Below are positions 53,601 to 64,000 of a DNA stretch of 64,000 nt, in pieces. The DNA lies in NCBI RefSeq assembly GCF_004210375.1, contig NC_134825.1, positions 68,315,558 to 68,379,557 on the forward strand. The letters run 5' to 3'. The DNA comes from Tachypleus tridentatus. Lineage: Eukaryota; Arthropoda; Merostomata; Xiphosura; Limulidae. The translations under genes were made by a program, and so were the position numbers. Numbering within the stretch: the first letter of the stretch is position 1; every line of letters starts with the position of its first letter. The notes under the pieces are model-generated. The model saw only the letters and a program-made list of their open reading frames with translations, was not told where the DNA came from and did not search any database.

Positions 53601-55239
53601 ATAACTTTTTTTTTTAATTCTTATGCTAGATACCTTTTAAAAACTATCTGGATTCAAATATATAAACCCCATTATCAGCCTTATTCTACATATTAGTATT
53701 ACTAGCAAAGTAGTTAGAACCTAACTTTACAAATTCATTCAAGATATTCAGTAATTTACTGACTGGTGTATGAACCAATTAACCTAAACAAGTTGCATAT
53801 AATTTCTTCAGAACATAAAATATAGCTTGGAATCAATAAACACATAATTGTAAATTACCAATGATCACTTACTTCTCAGAAGACATTTGTACTCCTTCAG
53901 TTCAATTCACAATCTTAATTTCTGTTTTCCTTATCCACATAATAATATTATAATATGGAATGTACAAGTGTAATAATTCTATATTTTACTATTATAGGTG
54001 CTTTGGCCTTGAATCAGAATGTGTATAGATAATTTAATATTTTTTCAAATATCTGTGCCTTTTGTTAGCAATGGAAAAACTTGCTAGTGTAGTTTCTCAC
54101 TGTTGTTTTTAAATATGTACAACTGTTTAATAGGAGTATGTTATTGTTTTAAAAAACTAACCATTGTAGTAATAAATAAATACGTAACTATATTGGTAGT
54201 TCTGACAGCCTTCACCATTAACTTGATTGCTCAAATACTAAAGCACCAAAAGTGTGTGTTTTAAATGTTACTGCTCTATTTTCATAACCATTCTCTGGAA
54301 ATTGCCTGTACTAGCTTTGAGACAGAACACATTGGAGAAAGCTGTAATAAGTTTGTTCCATCCTTAATCACATATTTGATGTAGCAATGAGAAATAATTG
54401 AATACTAACTATAGTGTGCCTAATTTTATGATATCTGACCGTTTATAGATCAGAAGTCTGTTTAATCTACAACAGTCATACTTTTTCTTCACATGATGTC
54501 TTCTCTGACATGGGCATGTTCAACTACCTGTGTACAGTTTTGAAACATTTTTGGTAAGGTGAATTTTTTCAAACCAGTTTCATTTTTAGAATCTTGTAGG
54601 ATTTAATTATGGTTATGAACACAGAACTCAAGACACAACATTAATTTGATTATACAGTGATACAGAAGCCAACTGACATCTAAATTGTTGAGAAATATAA
54701 AGAGCATCTTTGTGGTTTAGAATGAGGTGTTTTGGGCACATCTTATGACATTATCATTTAAATAAAAAATTAAATATTTTAAACTTAGTTTTTCTAAAAT
54801 TATTTTACAGTAACGACACTTACACCTATAACCTTAAATACACCTATGGCATGTAAAATTACTCTGTTTAATGATTTAAATTCACATTTATAAACAACTG
54901 TGTACAGTTTATAGTTTTTAGTATTATATATAGTAAAAATTATCATTCACATATTTAGAAATAACAGATAATTTGTAATTATGGAAATGCAACACTGTGG
55001 AAACTTCTTCTCAGAACAAACATTACCCGGAATCCCTTCATTTTTCCTTGCAATTTAACCCAAACTTTTTTTTTTTTTTATGTTTCATATATTGCATGCG
55101 TCAAGTTGTCTAAAACTTCTGAACTGGATGTATAAAAGTTTCAGCTTGTGAGGATAAATAAATTTGTTATAGGATGTCGTATACGTTATAATCGGTCAAA
55201 CGTTTGTGCTGAATGAAGTTTCAAGCTCAAGCAGTTTCA
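50601..55239. other. AT-rich sequence, transposon-free; possible long UTR
   Basis: I see no coding region or recognised element in over 4 kb, which is unusual for this window. A minus-strand AATAAA lies at 51133-51138. The stretch ends abruptly at the CpG-dense island at 55240. It could be a long untranslated region of a transcript starting or ending at the island, but sequence alone does not show this. Confidence 0.3.
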
Positions 55240-55530
55240 CAACTTAAGAGCATTTAGTCTCGCATTTGGCTTTAGGCAATACTACAGTTTTCCCATGGAT
55301 ACTCGGTCGAAGAGGAAAAGATGGCAGCAGAACTGTTCAGTTACTCTCTCAAGCGTGACAACCGAAGAACATCCAGGTCACGTGACCGGCGAGACTTAAA
55401 CGTGAGGAATTGCTTGATGCGTGCGCTGCCCGTGCAGCTGCTTGGTCTATAGTTGCCTTCATTGCCAAAGTGAACCAGTGGGCAACAGTGGGACCAAATT
55501 TTCAGTGGAATTGAAGATATAAAGGACTGG
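55240..55530. promoter_or_regulatory. CpG-dense island with opposing short ORFs; candidate promoter or exon
   Basis: The base composition changes sharply to many CpGs. On the plus strand 55321-55452 encodes 43 residues starting MAAELFSYSLKRDNRR, with a good initiation context (AAAAGATGGC). On the minus strand 55341-55526 is open for 61 residues after a possible acceptor (TTATTCCAG), ending LDVLRLSRLRE and a stop. I recognise neither product. At most one is likely real. Confidence 0.45.
55376..55387. promoter_or_regulatory. Perfect palindromic E-box (CLEAR-like)
   Basis: GGTCACGTGACC is a 12-bp perfect palindrome. Its core GTCACGTGAC is the consensus of CLEAR elements bound by MiT/TFE factors, and CACGTG is bound by USF, Myc and related bHLH factors. 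It lies inside the CpG-dense island and also within both short ORFs, so its occurrence may be coincidental. Confidence 0.45.
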
Positions 55531-56519
55531 AATAATAATAATAATAAAAAACTTCTGGTGATACAGTAGTGAGCCTGGTAAGATTAGTTTCCTATTGAAC
55601 GACATTATTTTAAAGTATCTATAATTAATTTTTTTGTTTTTTCTCAAATTTCTGGGCCATTCTTTGGTAAAGAAAAAACTCGCAACTAGGTGAGGTTTCT
55701 CGGAGTTATTTTCAAACAAGTTCAACGTTTTGTATAGGAGTATGTTTTGTTTTATTTAAATAGTTTTTGAATGTTAAAGATTGTGGAAGTTTTGATAGTA
55801 AGCCTATTTGTTGCAATAGCTTTGTAAATTATTAATGTATATAAAAAAAACTATTGCCGTATATTCCCAGTTCACATGGTCACATGTATTCTCAATGACG
55901 AGATTCTGTGTAAGTAGTTAATACACTGTTTTATAATATTCTGTTTGTGGTACATATATAGAGCCCTCACACTCATATGCAAATATCTAAACGAAAAACT
56001 ATTCTTATATTTAAACTTTAATAACCAATGATAATTTGTCAGAGGTTTTGAACAGCGATTTAATTATCTCCTTGTTGTGTGTATTTTTTCTTATGACAAT
56101 AGAAAATATTGTATATGTAATGGGTATTGTGCTAATAATTCCAATCAATTCCGTGAATTATACCATAATCGCAAAAAAAAATTTAAAAACGTGATTTTTG
56201 AGTAAAAAAGATTAAAAAGAGGTATTAGTTTTTCTTTATATTTTAGTATACATTGTTGCCATAGTTTTATTTTCAATGGTCATAACATTCTTATTGGAAG
56301 TTAACATCGTATCAGTACACCTTAGTATTGTTCATTAGAGTGAATAACAAAAAAAAAACTTAAATAAAATTCGATATTTTTTGTGTGTGAATAAAATTGT
56401 TTCTAAATTGCTAGAACTTTAAAACAGGTTCAACTGAAATTCCTAAAAAATAGTTATACGTTTCTGAACAGTGTTTGTTTAAGCGTGTGAACTGATTTTT
56501 AAAATATAACATTCACACA
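55531..56519. other. Intergenic sequence, nothing recognised
   Basis: A short (AAT)n tract lies at about 55530-55548. No gene or element is recognised. Confidence 0.5.
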
Positions 56520-57005
56520 AGAAGAAGTAACTACATCTTCAAGGTTGTCCCTACACACCCACTCTTGAGAAAGGATAAAAATTTGAACTTGTCTTTTGTT
56601 TTTCAATAAATTATTGATTCATGTTTTTATCTACTGTCTGCCTCCACTACAGCCAATAACAGCTCATTCCATTAGTCAGTCAACCTATTAGTGAAATAAA
56701 ACGGCCTTAGTTGGATCCTAGGCAGTAGTTACTACTATTTAACTTTGTCACTGCCCTTATCTTCAAAATATAACACAGAATTCGGGTATTTTTATGCTAT
56801 CGAAAGCCCCGATAAACTTACAAACTTCAATAACATCGCCTTTTACCCTTCTATAATTAAAGTAAAATAAGAGAACTTATCACTGTAAGATAACCCTTCC
56901 ATTCCTGGAATCATCCAAGTAACCCTCTACTGATCCACTTCAGATAAGTCAGTATATTTTCTAAAATAAGAAAATTGAAACTGTACACGGTATTCCAAGT
57001 GAGAA
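56520..57005 (-). mobile_element. CR1/L2-like LINE C-terminal fragment
   Basis: The minus strand reads, across frameshifts, LTWNTVYSFNF (from LEYCVQxW), a MIP-type block GFQEWKGYL, an EYRR-like stretch and WNELLLAVVEADSR (the WNxLPxxVVxAxS end of the RT protein), then KFKFLSFLKSG. The order matches the last third of ORF2 in CR1/L2-like LINEs. The upstream end is cut by the SINE at 57009. Confidence 0.75.
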
Positions 57006-57008
57006 AGT

Positions 57009-57255
57009 CTGGCGTTGCCCGTTGGTTTGGGCGCTTAACTCGCAATTTGTGGGTTGCGGGTTTAAAATCCCTGTCCCACCAAAACATGCTTGCCCTTTCA
57101 ACCATGGAAGCGTTATATTGTTACGGTTAAACTCGCTGTTCGTTGGTAAAAGAGTTAGTGGTGGATGAAGATGCCTTTCCTTTTGTCTGTCACTGCTAAG
57201 TTAGGAATGTTTAACGCAGATGCCCTTCGTGTAGCTTTGTGCGAACTTCAATGAT
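57009..57255 (+). mobile_element. SINE family A, diverged
   Basis: The head has GGCGTTGCCCGTTGGTTTGG and the B-box-like GGTTGCGGGTTTAAAATCCC. The body has CGTTGGTAAAAGAGTTAG with a deletion relative to the full copy. The tail reads GATGCCCTTCGTGTAGCTTT. It appears to be inserted in the LINE fragment next to it. Confidence 0.85.
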
Positions 57256-60200
57256 TTTTATAAAGAGATAAGAGTATGCCTCTTTTGACTTGTAATCGTT
57301 ATGTTCATAGATATAGCCTAAACATCCATTAGTTCAGGTACTGCCAATTATTTATAAGAATTGAAAGTACTGGACATCTGTCACAGATAGGCTAAAGTTA
57401 TTCACCAATATCCCTTTCCTTTTACATAAAAAAAAATCACAATAGCCATGCGTACCAGAATAATACATTGCATCGTGTATGTAGGCATTGGTATGTATAT
57501 AGAAGATGCTCGAAGTGTTATTTTTTACAGATTCTCTTGAAATGTAAAAAGTAAATATTTTTTCCAGATCTGTAATGGCGGACTTGTACATCAAGTAAAG
57601 CAACTTGCAGGGGTTGCAAGATTAAAAACAAAACAAAAAAAAACATCCTATTATATTACGAAATAAGTTTATAAAGTATTACTCTTAACGCATAGTTTAC
57701 CATAAAATATTGATCCCACTTTAAGCTGTGGTTGCGTAATAAGAGTGGCATTTAATCCCCATAGCGTTAATATTGCGTATGTACATATGGTGAGATTCTA
57801 CTAACTGCTTCTCTTGTGGTTAGTAGTTCAAAATTAGGGACAGCAGTAGATAGACGTAGTAGTTTGCTACAAAAATACAAATACTTATCTTCGAATTAAT
57901 CTCTGTAACTATTTTATTTTAATTTAGAAAGATCCGCAAGTTATTTGTAGCCCACTCGGTAGCCTTATTGATTTTTTATTGTGGCGTCTGATGTGTTAGC
58001 AGCTTTTTAAACGTCTGTATTTTTATCATAATGAGAAACAAAAAAGACATGACGTTTTGTTTTGTTTTCACGCGCTAAACTAACAATCCTCCACAGTATT
58101 TCACGTACCGAGTAACGTTGTCTTACAATTTATACATGTTTATTTTTGTTGTTCACTTGATTAAAATTTTAAAGTCGGCGAGCAGTTTTTGTTTGGCTTT
58201 CGAACAGGTCCCAATGATTTTATTACCACACGAGTGCTGTGTTGTATGTGAAATACTTGTGATCGTAATCATAGCACGCTACTTTCGCTCGGACGAAAAC
58301 ACATTCCTTGTCAAACAGCTCGCCAATTAACTTTGAGAGCGCTAATTGTGGATGACTTATGAATTCTAAGAATACGTGCGTGAAAACAAATAATTTATAA
58401 TAAAATGTTAACTAAAATACATCTTCCAATATACTGAATTTTTGAGGTTTCAATTCGTCGGTGTATCATGTATGTATTTATGTACACTCACAGATATTAC
58501 CTCACAATAAACAGCATAGTAGAATTTGCCGATAAATAGTGGGCATGAGCCGAGAAAAGTCAGGGAAAAAAAAATCCCCTTTCATGTCCGTTAATAGTAT
58601 GTTTTATCACCATCATTGTATTTTGAAGTTACATAAGATATAATATTCATTTATGAATGAAAGTACGTTTTATTGTTTACCATCAGGTCCTTGTTTGAAG
58701 ATTATTCCCTGTAATATCATTGTCTTTATTTTTCGGTATATCCTGAAGCTGTTTTTAATTAACATATTACAAACTAAAGTGATGTTAATTAGGTAGAACT
58801 GGAAGAAAAAAATGCAATTCTTACAAATCTGGAAATTTTCAGTGAAAGGCAAGGAAGCACATCGGAAGGAATGTAACTAACCACACAGTATAATAATAAA
58901 TTATATTTTATATTTATTTGCAGATTTCACTTTTTGCATTTTATTTCTATACAAGGAACTTGTATAATTAACAGCTAAGGGCAAGAAAACGCTTTCTTGA
59001 ACTGTGTACAAATACTTTGAATTGAGAGATATTGAGGCAACTTCTTCGCATAGAAGAACATATTCTATCGTAAAAGAATTGAAAATAAGTTTAGCAAACT
59101 TATCTGTAACTTAAATGAGGAATGCCCACAGATATCTCTCCATCTTTTCTTTCTTAATTTACTAACATAATAAGCAGGGTTACAATCTCGTGAGAACTGT
59201 TGTATGAAAAACTTCTGTGCATCATTTACCAAGTGAATAAATATGCTGCGAAAAGAAGATCACTTCTGTATAAACCTTATTAAGATAATATTTATGACAC
59301 TGGGCAGTTTTGCGTATCAGAGCGTTAGACAACTTGATATTAAAATGCAAAGTATTAAATTGTTGCTTTCAACCTGAAGAGCGTGCGTAAAACTAAATAA
59401 ATAAACATCCACGTGACCAACTGCTTGGTAGTTTGGAGAAGACTAAATGGTTTAAACATCTGTTCGTTGTTTGGCGCGCTGAGCAGAAGGTCAGACAACC
59501 CGTTTCCGGTTTTTTGTTTTATGGCAGAATTTAAAGTAGACTTTAGTTACGTTTATAAAGGTGAAATAACATGTTGCATGATAGATGTTAAACATTATAC
59601 ATTACTGAGCAATACTGTAGCTACCAGATATAGACACAGAGGGTATTTTATGTTGTAAGTGTAAGTACATTTTTGTAAATAAGTGTTAACCTCACTCTGG
59701 GTGTAACAGCAAGTATTTTTGTGCTCCTTTTTTTTTTTTTTTTAGTAGTATTCGTATAATATCCTAAAAGACAAAATATTGTCCACAAGTGCGTACGCAC
59801 GTTATATGAAGTAAAAAAAAATAATTAATTCTCTCCATCATTACATATTTAAAATAGTAAAACTACTTAACGTGATAGTGTTAGGAGTGTTAATACTAAT
59901 TTACTTAAGCAAACAATTTTGTTGTGGTGAATGTACTTGCTACATCTGATTAGAGTTAACCGTGACTTCTAATACATTTAAAGTATGTGAAATTTGAGTA
60001 TTACAGTTGAGATAAGTGACAACCATTGTAAGAAGCGTACGAACAGCTTATATATATGTACACACGAGAAATATAGGGTGTATCAGTTTTACTGCTTATT
60101 AATCTTTCAATGACCCATGTCAACATATTAATATAGTTTTAAGATTTTTCTTTTTTTAAGCCTAATATAAACAGTTATAACTAGATGGCGATTCTTAATA

Positions 60201-60402
60201 GCATGGACAGTGTTATAATAAGAGTCGCTTTTGTGCAAATTCTGCACATTTTCATTGTCTAGTTCTAGCTAAATGCTGTCAGCAGTAATCTTATGATGTA
60301 AACTGCATTAGCGAATGGTCCAAAAACTGTTATATTTGTTTCACTAAATGTATGGAAATCTTTGGAACTAACGAGTATAACGTTATGACTTAACGTTGTT
60401 GT
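57256..60402. other. Intergenic sequence
   Basis: CpG is more frequent here than in the MTHFD1 introns. The open frames at 58118-58330 and 59413-59658 have no recognised motif. A poly-T run lies at about 59729-59744. Confidence 0.45.
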
Positions 60403-60664
60403 TTGTTTTGAATTTCGCGCAAAGCTACACGAGGGCTATCTGCGCTAGCCGTCCCTAATTTAACAGTGTAAGACAAGAGGGAAGGCAGCTAGTCATCACT
60501 GCCAACTCTTGGGCTACTATTTTACCAACGAATAGTGGGATTGACCGTTACATTATATTTCCTCCCCGGCTGAAATGGCCAGCATGTATGGTATGACGGA
60601 ATTCGAACCCGCGACCCTCAGATTACGAGCCCGAGTGCCTTAACCACCTGGGCATGCTGGACCG
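60403..60664 (-). mobile_element. SINE family A, minus strand, with target-site duplication
   Basis: Read on the minus strand it has the tRNA-like head with GCCCAGGTGGTTAAGGCAC and GGTCGCGGGTTCGAATTCC. It ends GATAGCCC, seven bases, GCTTTGCGC. Flanks AACGTTGTTGT (60392-60402) and AATGTTGTTGT (60665-60675) form an 11-bp duplication with one mismatch. Confidence 0.93.
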
Positions 60665-60859
60665 AATGTTGTTGTCTAAGCACGCTTAGGAAGTTTAAGC
60701 AAGTTTTAAATACGGTGCACGAGATGTTTGAAAGACGGATTTTAATTAACTTATTTTTCAACTGGGGTGCGGATAGTGCTTTCCTGACAATGATATTGCA
60801 ATAAATGACGTGTCAATTTTTAGAAGGCAATATTTTGTGTTATAAACCAGCCTAGTAAT

Positions 60860-60861
<2 letters not shown>

Positions 60862-60892
<31 letters not shown>
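60862..60892. repeat. (TG)n microsatellite
   Basis: An uninterrupted TG repeat of about 30 bases. Confidence 0.97.
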
Positions 60893-60896
<4 letters not shown>

Positions 60897-61894
60897 CTTG
60901 AATGACCAATAATTGGGTTCATTTCTAGACTTTTATAATATTTTGTATACGATAAGAAAAGTGTGAAGCCTTGAACGTTGAAAGTGTTTCAGAGTACGTG
61001 CGTTGTATGTATGTGAAACGTTGATGATTTGCTATCCCACATTTGTGGGGACCATAGTGTAATTGCTTGTCTACATAAATGAGAAATCATAAAAGAAACC
61101 TTTAATTTGGTTATAGCAGAAAGAAACACAGTTGCATCTGTGAACCGTTGTTTTTGTCTAGATTGCGTATACTTAATTGGATACACCTAATTAGATATCA
61201 GTAATCGATAACTTAGAATCATTATAATTGAGAACAATTCATACAGTACTTTGTACGTGTTGATTTTACAAAGATGTCAAAGCTGAATTCTACCGTGTCG
61301 TCAGCACTAACAATGGAAACAATAAGTTAAAACTAGGTAGTTGTATTAACCAAAATATAAGTGGATGGTGCTACAGTCTCGGTATCCTTGTACATTTTCA
61401 TATGTTTATTTAATTAGTATGGCCGCGCACATTCAATCCAAGCCCTATTCTAGTTTCTGTCGGATTCCACTTTCAACTTGTCATCACTTCCCTGCTATGT
61501 TCTGCTGTATGGTCTTTAAGTATTATCGCGTTTCATTTTAGAATCTATAAGACGCGAAAAAAGTGTACCAGTCACTTCATAAACTAATGTTCTTATATAA
61601 TGTCACGATTTTTTTTCCTACATAGTCTCTGAATAAGATTACTGTTATTTGGTTGGCAGTAAGTAATACCGACTTTTCTTTAAAAAGGAAAGAAAAATTG
61701 TATTAATTTTTTAAATAATTTCAGAGATCTTCATCACACCACTGTTTTATCTTACAAGTTAATTTATTAGTAGGATATAAGACTTCTTGTGATGTACAAC
61801 AGAAACACATTTCTCGGGAATGTCACTGATATAATGTGAGAATATTCGTGAAATAAAATTAGAACTAAGTTCAGTTTGTACAAGCCCCCCTCCC

Positions 61895-61978
61895 ATCGCT
61901 AGAAATCGGGTTTCGATATCCGTAGTTGGCAGAACACAGATAGCCCATTGTGCAGCTTTGTACTTAACTTCAAACCAA
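61895..61978 (+). mobile_element. SINE family B fragment
   Basis: It holds the B-box-like GGGTTTCGATATCCGTAGTT and the tail GATAGCCC, eight bases, GCTTTGTAC, AACTTCAAACC. The head is missing. Confidence 0.75.
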
Positions 61979-62084
61979 CACAGTTTGTACAACACAGAGA
62001 TGTGGAATTTCTATAAACAAGTTGCCCAAGGAATAAAATGCTAGAAATGTCTGCTTTCCCTCACACTTTAGTGTTTATAAGGAT

Positions 62085-62158
62085 AGAAACGTGGTTTTGA
62101 CACCTGCGGTAAGTACAGTACAGATTGTCCATTGTGTAGTTTTTGCTTAAGTGGAATG
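62085..62158 (+). mobile_element. SINE family B fragment, diverged
   Basis: It holds GGTTTTGACACCTGCGGTAA and GATTGTCCATTGTGTAG only. Confidence 0.6.
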
Positions 62159-62940
62159 AAATAGACATACTTTATAAAATCTATTTTATTTTTGAATAAA
62201 ACGCTTCTTATGCTTAGATGTTTTGGTCAAAGTGCTCCATATTCACCAATACAATGTTATTGGTAGCTGTTTTGTTGAGAATTTTGTATTTCGTGTTTTT
62301 GCATCTTAGCTCTTCATGTTGTTACGTATTATTACTTCGTTCCGGACGACCCACCGATTTATTATATTACGTACGTTACGTATTACCATTTCATATAACC
62401 GGAAATTTGAATCTAGAAGTTAATTAAATGTTAATATGTATCAAATTTGTTATTTGCCGACAAGATTGATGCACACAATTTCCTTTTTTAACACACATTT
62501 TAATATACCAACATAAAAGCAATACAGTTTATTATAACTTATTACTAATAGTTTTTACAGAGGATTGTTTATTTACAAGATTTTATAAATAACACTGAGT
62601 GTTATATCCGGTCTAGAACTAAATGTTTTATCAAAGATCCAGATCCGCGACAAGCAGATTAATTCTGAGTTGATATTGTTGCACCTCGCTTTAGCTAGGT
62701 AGGTTTGATTGGTCTCCCATCGTCTACAGGTTCGCGTTTCACCGATGTGAATATTTAATGTCCTTGTAGAAATACTAACGTCTGAAGTTATTCGCAGAAG
62801 TTGACGGTTTGTAATGTTTGAAATCTATAAACGTTCCTGATCCAATTCCATAGTTTCCCGGTTAATAGGAGTTAATCACAATTATAGCTTACTAAGCCTG
62901 TAGCTAACGAAGGATATTAATCCTTCTCTCGGCGCGTCAG

Positions 62941-62990
62941 TTTTATATAGCAATCACGCGAAACTCTAGAACATTCACCGAAGTTCGCTG
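62941..62990 (-). promoter_or_regulatory. Heat-shock-element cluster with TATA box, minus strand
   Basis: On the minus strand GAACTTCGGTGAATGTTCTA continues GAGTTTCGCG, giving alternating GAA/TTC units with one mismatch in the best set. About ten bases later comes CTATATAAAA (62941-62950). This is the arrangement of a heat-inducible arthropod promoter. A start site would be expected near 62915. The sequence that follows (62915 down to about 62560) has no long ORF and includes a minus-strand AATAAA near 62568, so it could be a short noncoding transcript or part of an LTR. Confidence 0.5.
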
Positions 62991-63303
62991 GCAACAATGC
63001 TGTCAATCACTAGTATTATATACAAATCTAGTACACTGTTTATCTTTACGCACAAAAAACGTTCTACAAATTTCGTGAACAGGCGGGTCTTACGCAACAC
63101 ACAATCAAAAATATGTTACACGCAAAAAGGAAAATTATACAGAAACAAACATAGGCACTAAACTAAAGGTACAACGTTAAATCCGTTAATATATATATTC
63201 TGGTTTTTACTATTTACTTACTAGAATTTTACAGGGCAGCATATAGGATACTCCATGTGCGAGCTGAAAAAATATTGTATACATTATCGTTTCTATGAGT
63301 GAG

Positions 63304-63428
63304 TCCCCAGTGGCACAGCAGCGTATCTGCGGACCTAAAACACTAGAATCTGGGTTTCGATAACCGTGGTGGGCTGAGCACATATAGATCGTTCTGTTGC
63401 TTTGTGCTTAATTTCAAACAAGCAAACA
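63304..63428 (+). mobile_element. SINE family B copy
   Basis: It contains CCCCAGTGGCACAGCAGCGT, GGGTTTCGATAACCGTGGTG and the tail ATAGATCG, eight bases with GCTTTGTGCTTAATTTC and AAACAAGC. It is full length by comparison with the copy at 45383, but no clear duplication was found. Confidence 0.82.
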
Positions 63429-64000
63429 AATTAATGGACAAAACTGTTTACAGATGAGACAAAAGCGGCCACACAATTGTTCCATTTGGAACATAGTTAA
63501 ATTAAAAAATTATTGCACTGAAACAAATTATGTCAATTGTCTCAATATTTTTTGGTGCAAGTTGTGTGATTCCTCTTGCTTCATCTCGAACGTATATATG
63601 TGTGTATTCGTTTGATATTGTAATTATTATTTTGACTATTTAAACAGAGTAATGATAGTATTGACGTAATCAAGTAGTTTGTGATAGAATAACCAATGTG
63701 TGTCACAAATAACACGTTTGATCTCTGATATCAAAGACCGTCTCCTGTAAAACCAGTTAACCTGCCAAACAAATTGTATACACAGACTGACTACATACAT
63801 TCACTACAGTTTACAGGTTCGCTCTTCCAGGTTTTTAAGATTTCAGGGCAATACCAAAACGATCGGTTTTAAAATGTAACTGAATAAAATTTCGTAACAT
63901 CATTTGGTTTCGAGGCTTTATTTCAGTTTCTAGCAACGTAGTTCTTATAAAATGATGTTCGGGATGTTTTAACTGGCTTGCAAATCAAAGTCTGATAAAA
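63429..64000. other. Intergenic sequence, nothing recognised
   Basis: No open frame or element is recognised up to the end of the window. Confidence 0.5.

Noticed and set aside
58118..58330. 70-residue hydrophobic open frame
   Set aside because: There is no recognised motif and no convincing splice context; the length is compatible with chance.

Overview
This is a 64 kb window of AT-rich, intron-rich animal nuclear DNA. It is dominated by the 3' three quarters of one conserved housekeeping gene on the plus strand, MTHFD1 (cytosolic C1-tetrahydrofolate synthase), which I reconstructed as 17 exons from 294 to 28839, all with GT..AG borders. Long introns, tRNA-derived SINEs that I associate with horseshoe crab genomes, and mariner, piggyBac, DIRS and I-type LINE elements suggest an arthropod, most likely a chelicerate (horseshoe crab, moderate confidence). 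No prokaryotic features are present.

Layout. 1-28839: the end of the dehydrogenase/cyclohydrolase domain and the whole formate-THF ligase domain, with an apparent +1 frameshift in a 7-A run at 1403-1409. The intron 2909-10767 holds a nearly complete but dead RNase-H-bearing LINE (about 4365-10222). The introns from 10871 to 15779 hold three unrelated minisatellites, a TTAA-flanked piggyBac remnant and a mariner-type MITE. 28840-37500: 3' flank, a decayed Ty3/gypsy-like element on the minus strand with a recognisable integrase stretch, and a SINE. 37500-41400: a CpG-richer stretch with a MITE bearing 37-bp perfect terminal inverted repeats, a full SINE and a TA-flanked mariner with an internal deletion. 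44400-49150: a decayed DIRS-type retrotransposon (reverse transcriptase, RNase H, tyrosine recombinase) with a short SINE nested inside it and bounded by a 12-bp target-site duplication. 50300-50600, 56520-57005 and probably 42060-42240: CR1/L2-like LINE fragments. 55240-55530: an isolated CpG-dense island with a perfect palindromic CACGTG box and short ORFs on both strands. 57000-64000: SINE copies and a heat-shock-element plus TATA arrangement on the minus strand near 62941-62990.

The most interesting observation is that two unrelated SINE families and the local LINE share a 3'-tail signature (GATAGCCC, 4-8 nt, GCTTTGTGC, A-rich end). This suggests the SINEs are mobilised by that LINE. Coordinates of element edges are exact where a target-site duplication or terminal inverted repeat is quoted, and approximate otherwise. 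Apart from MTHFD1 I could not support another intact protein-coding gene.
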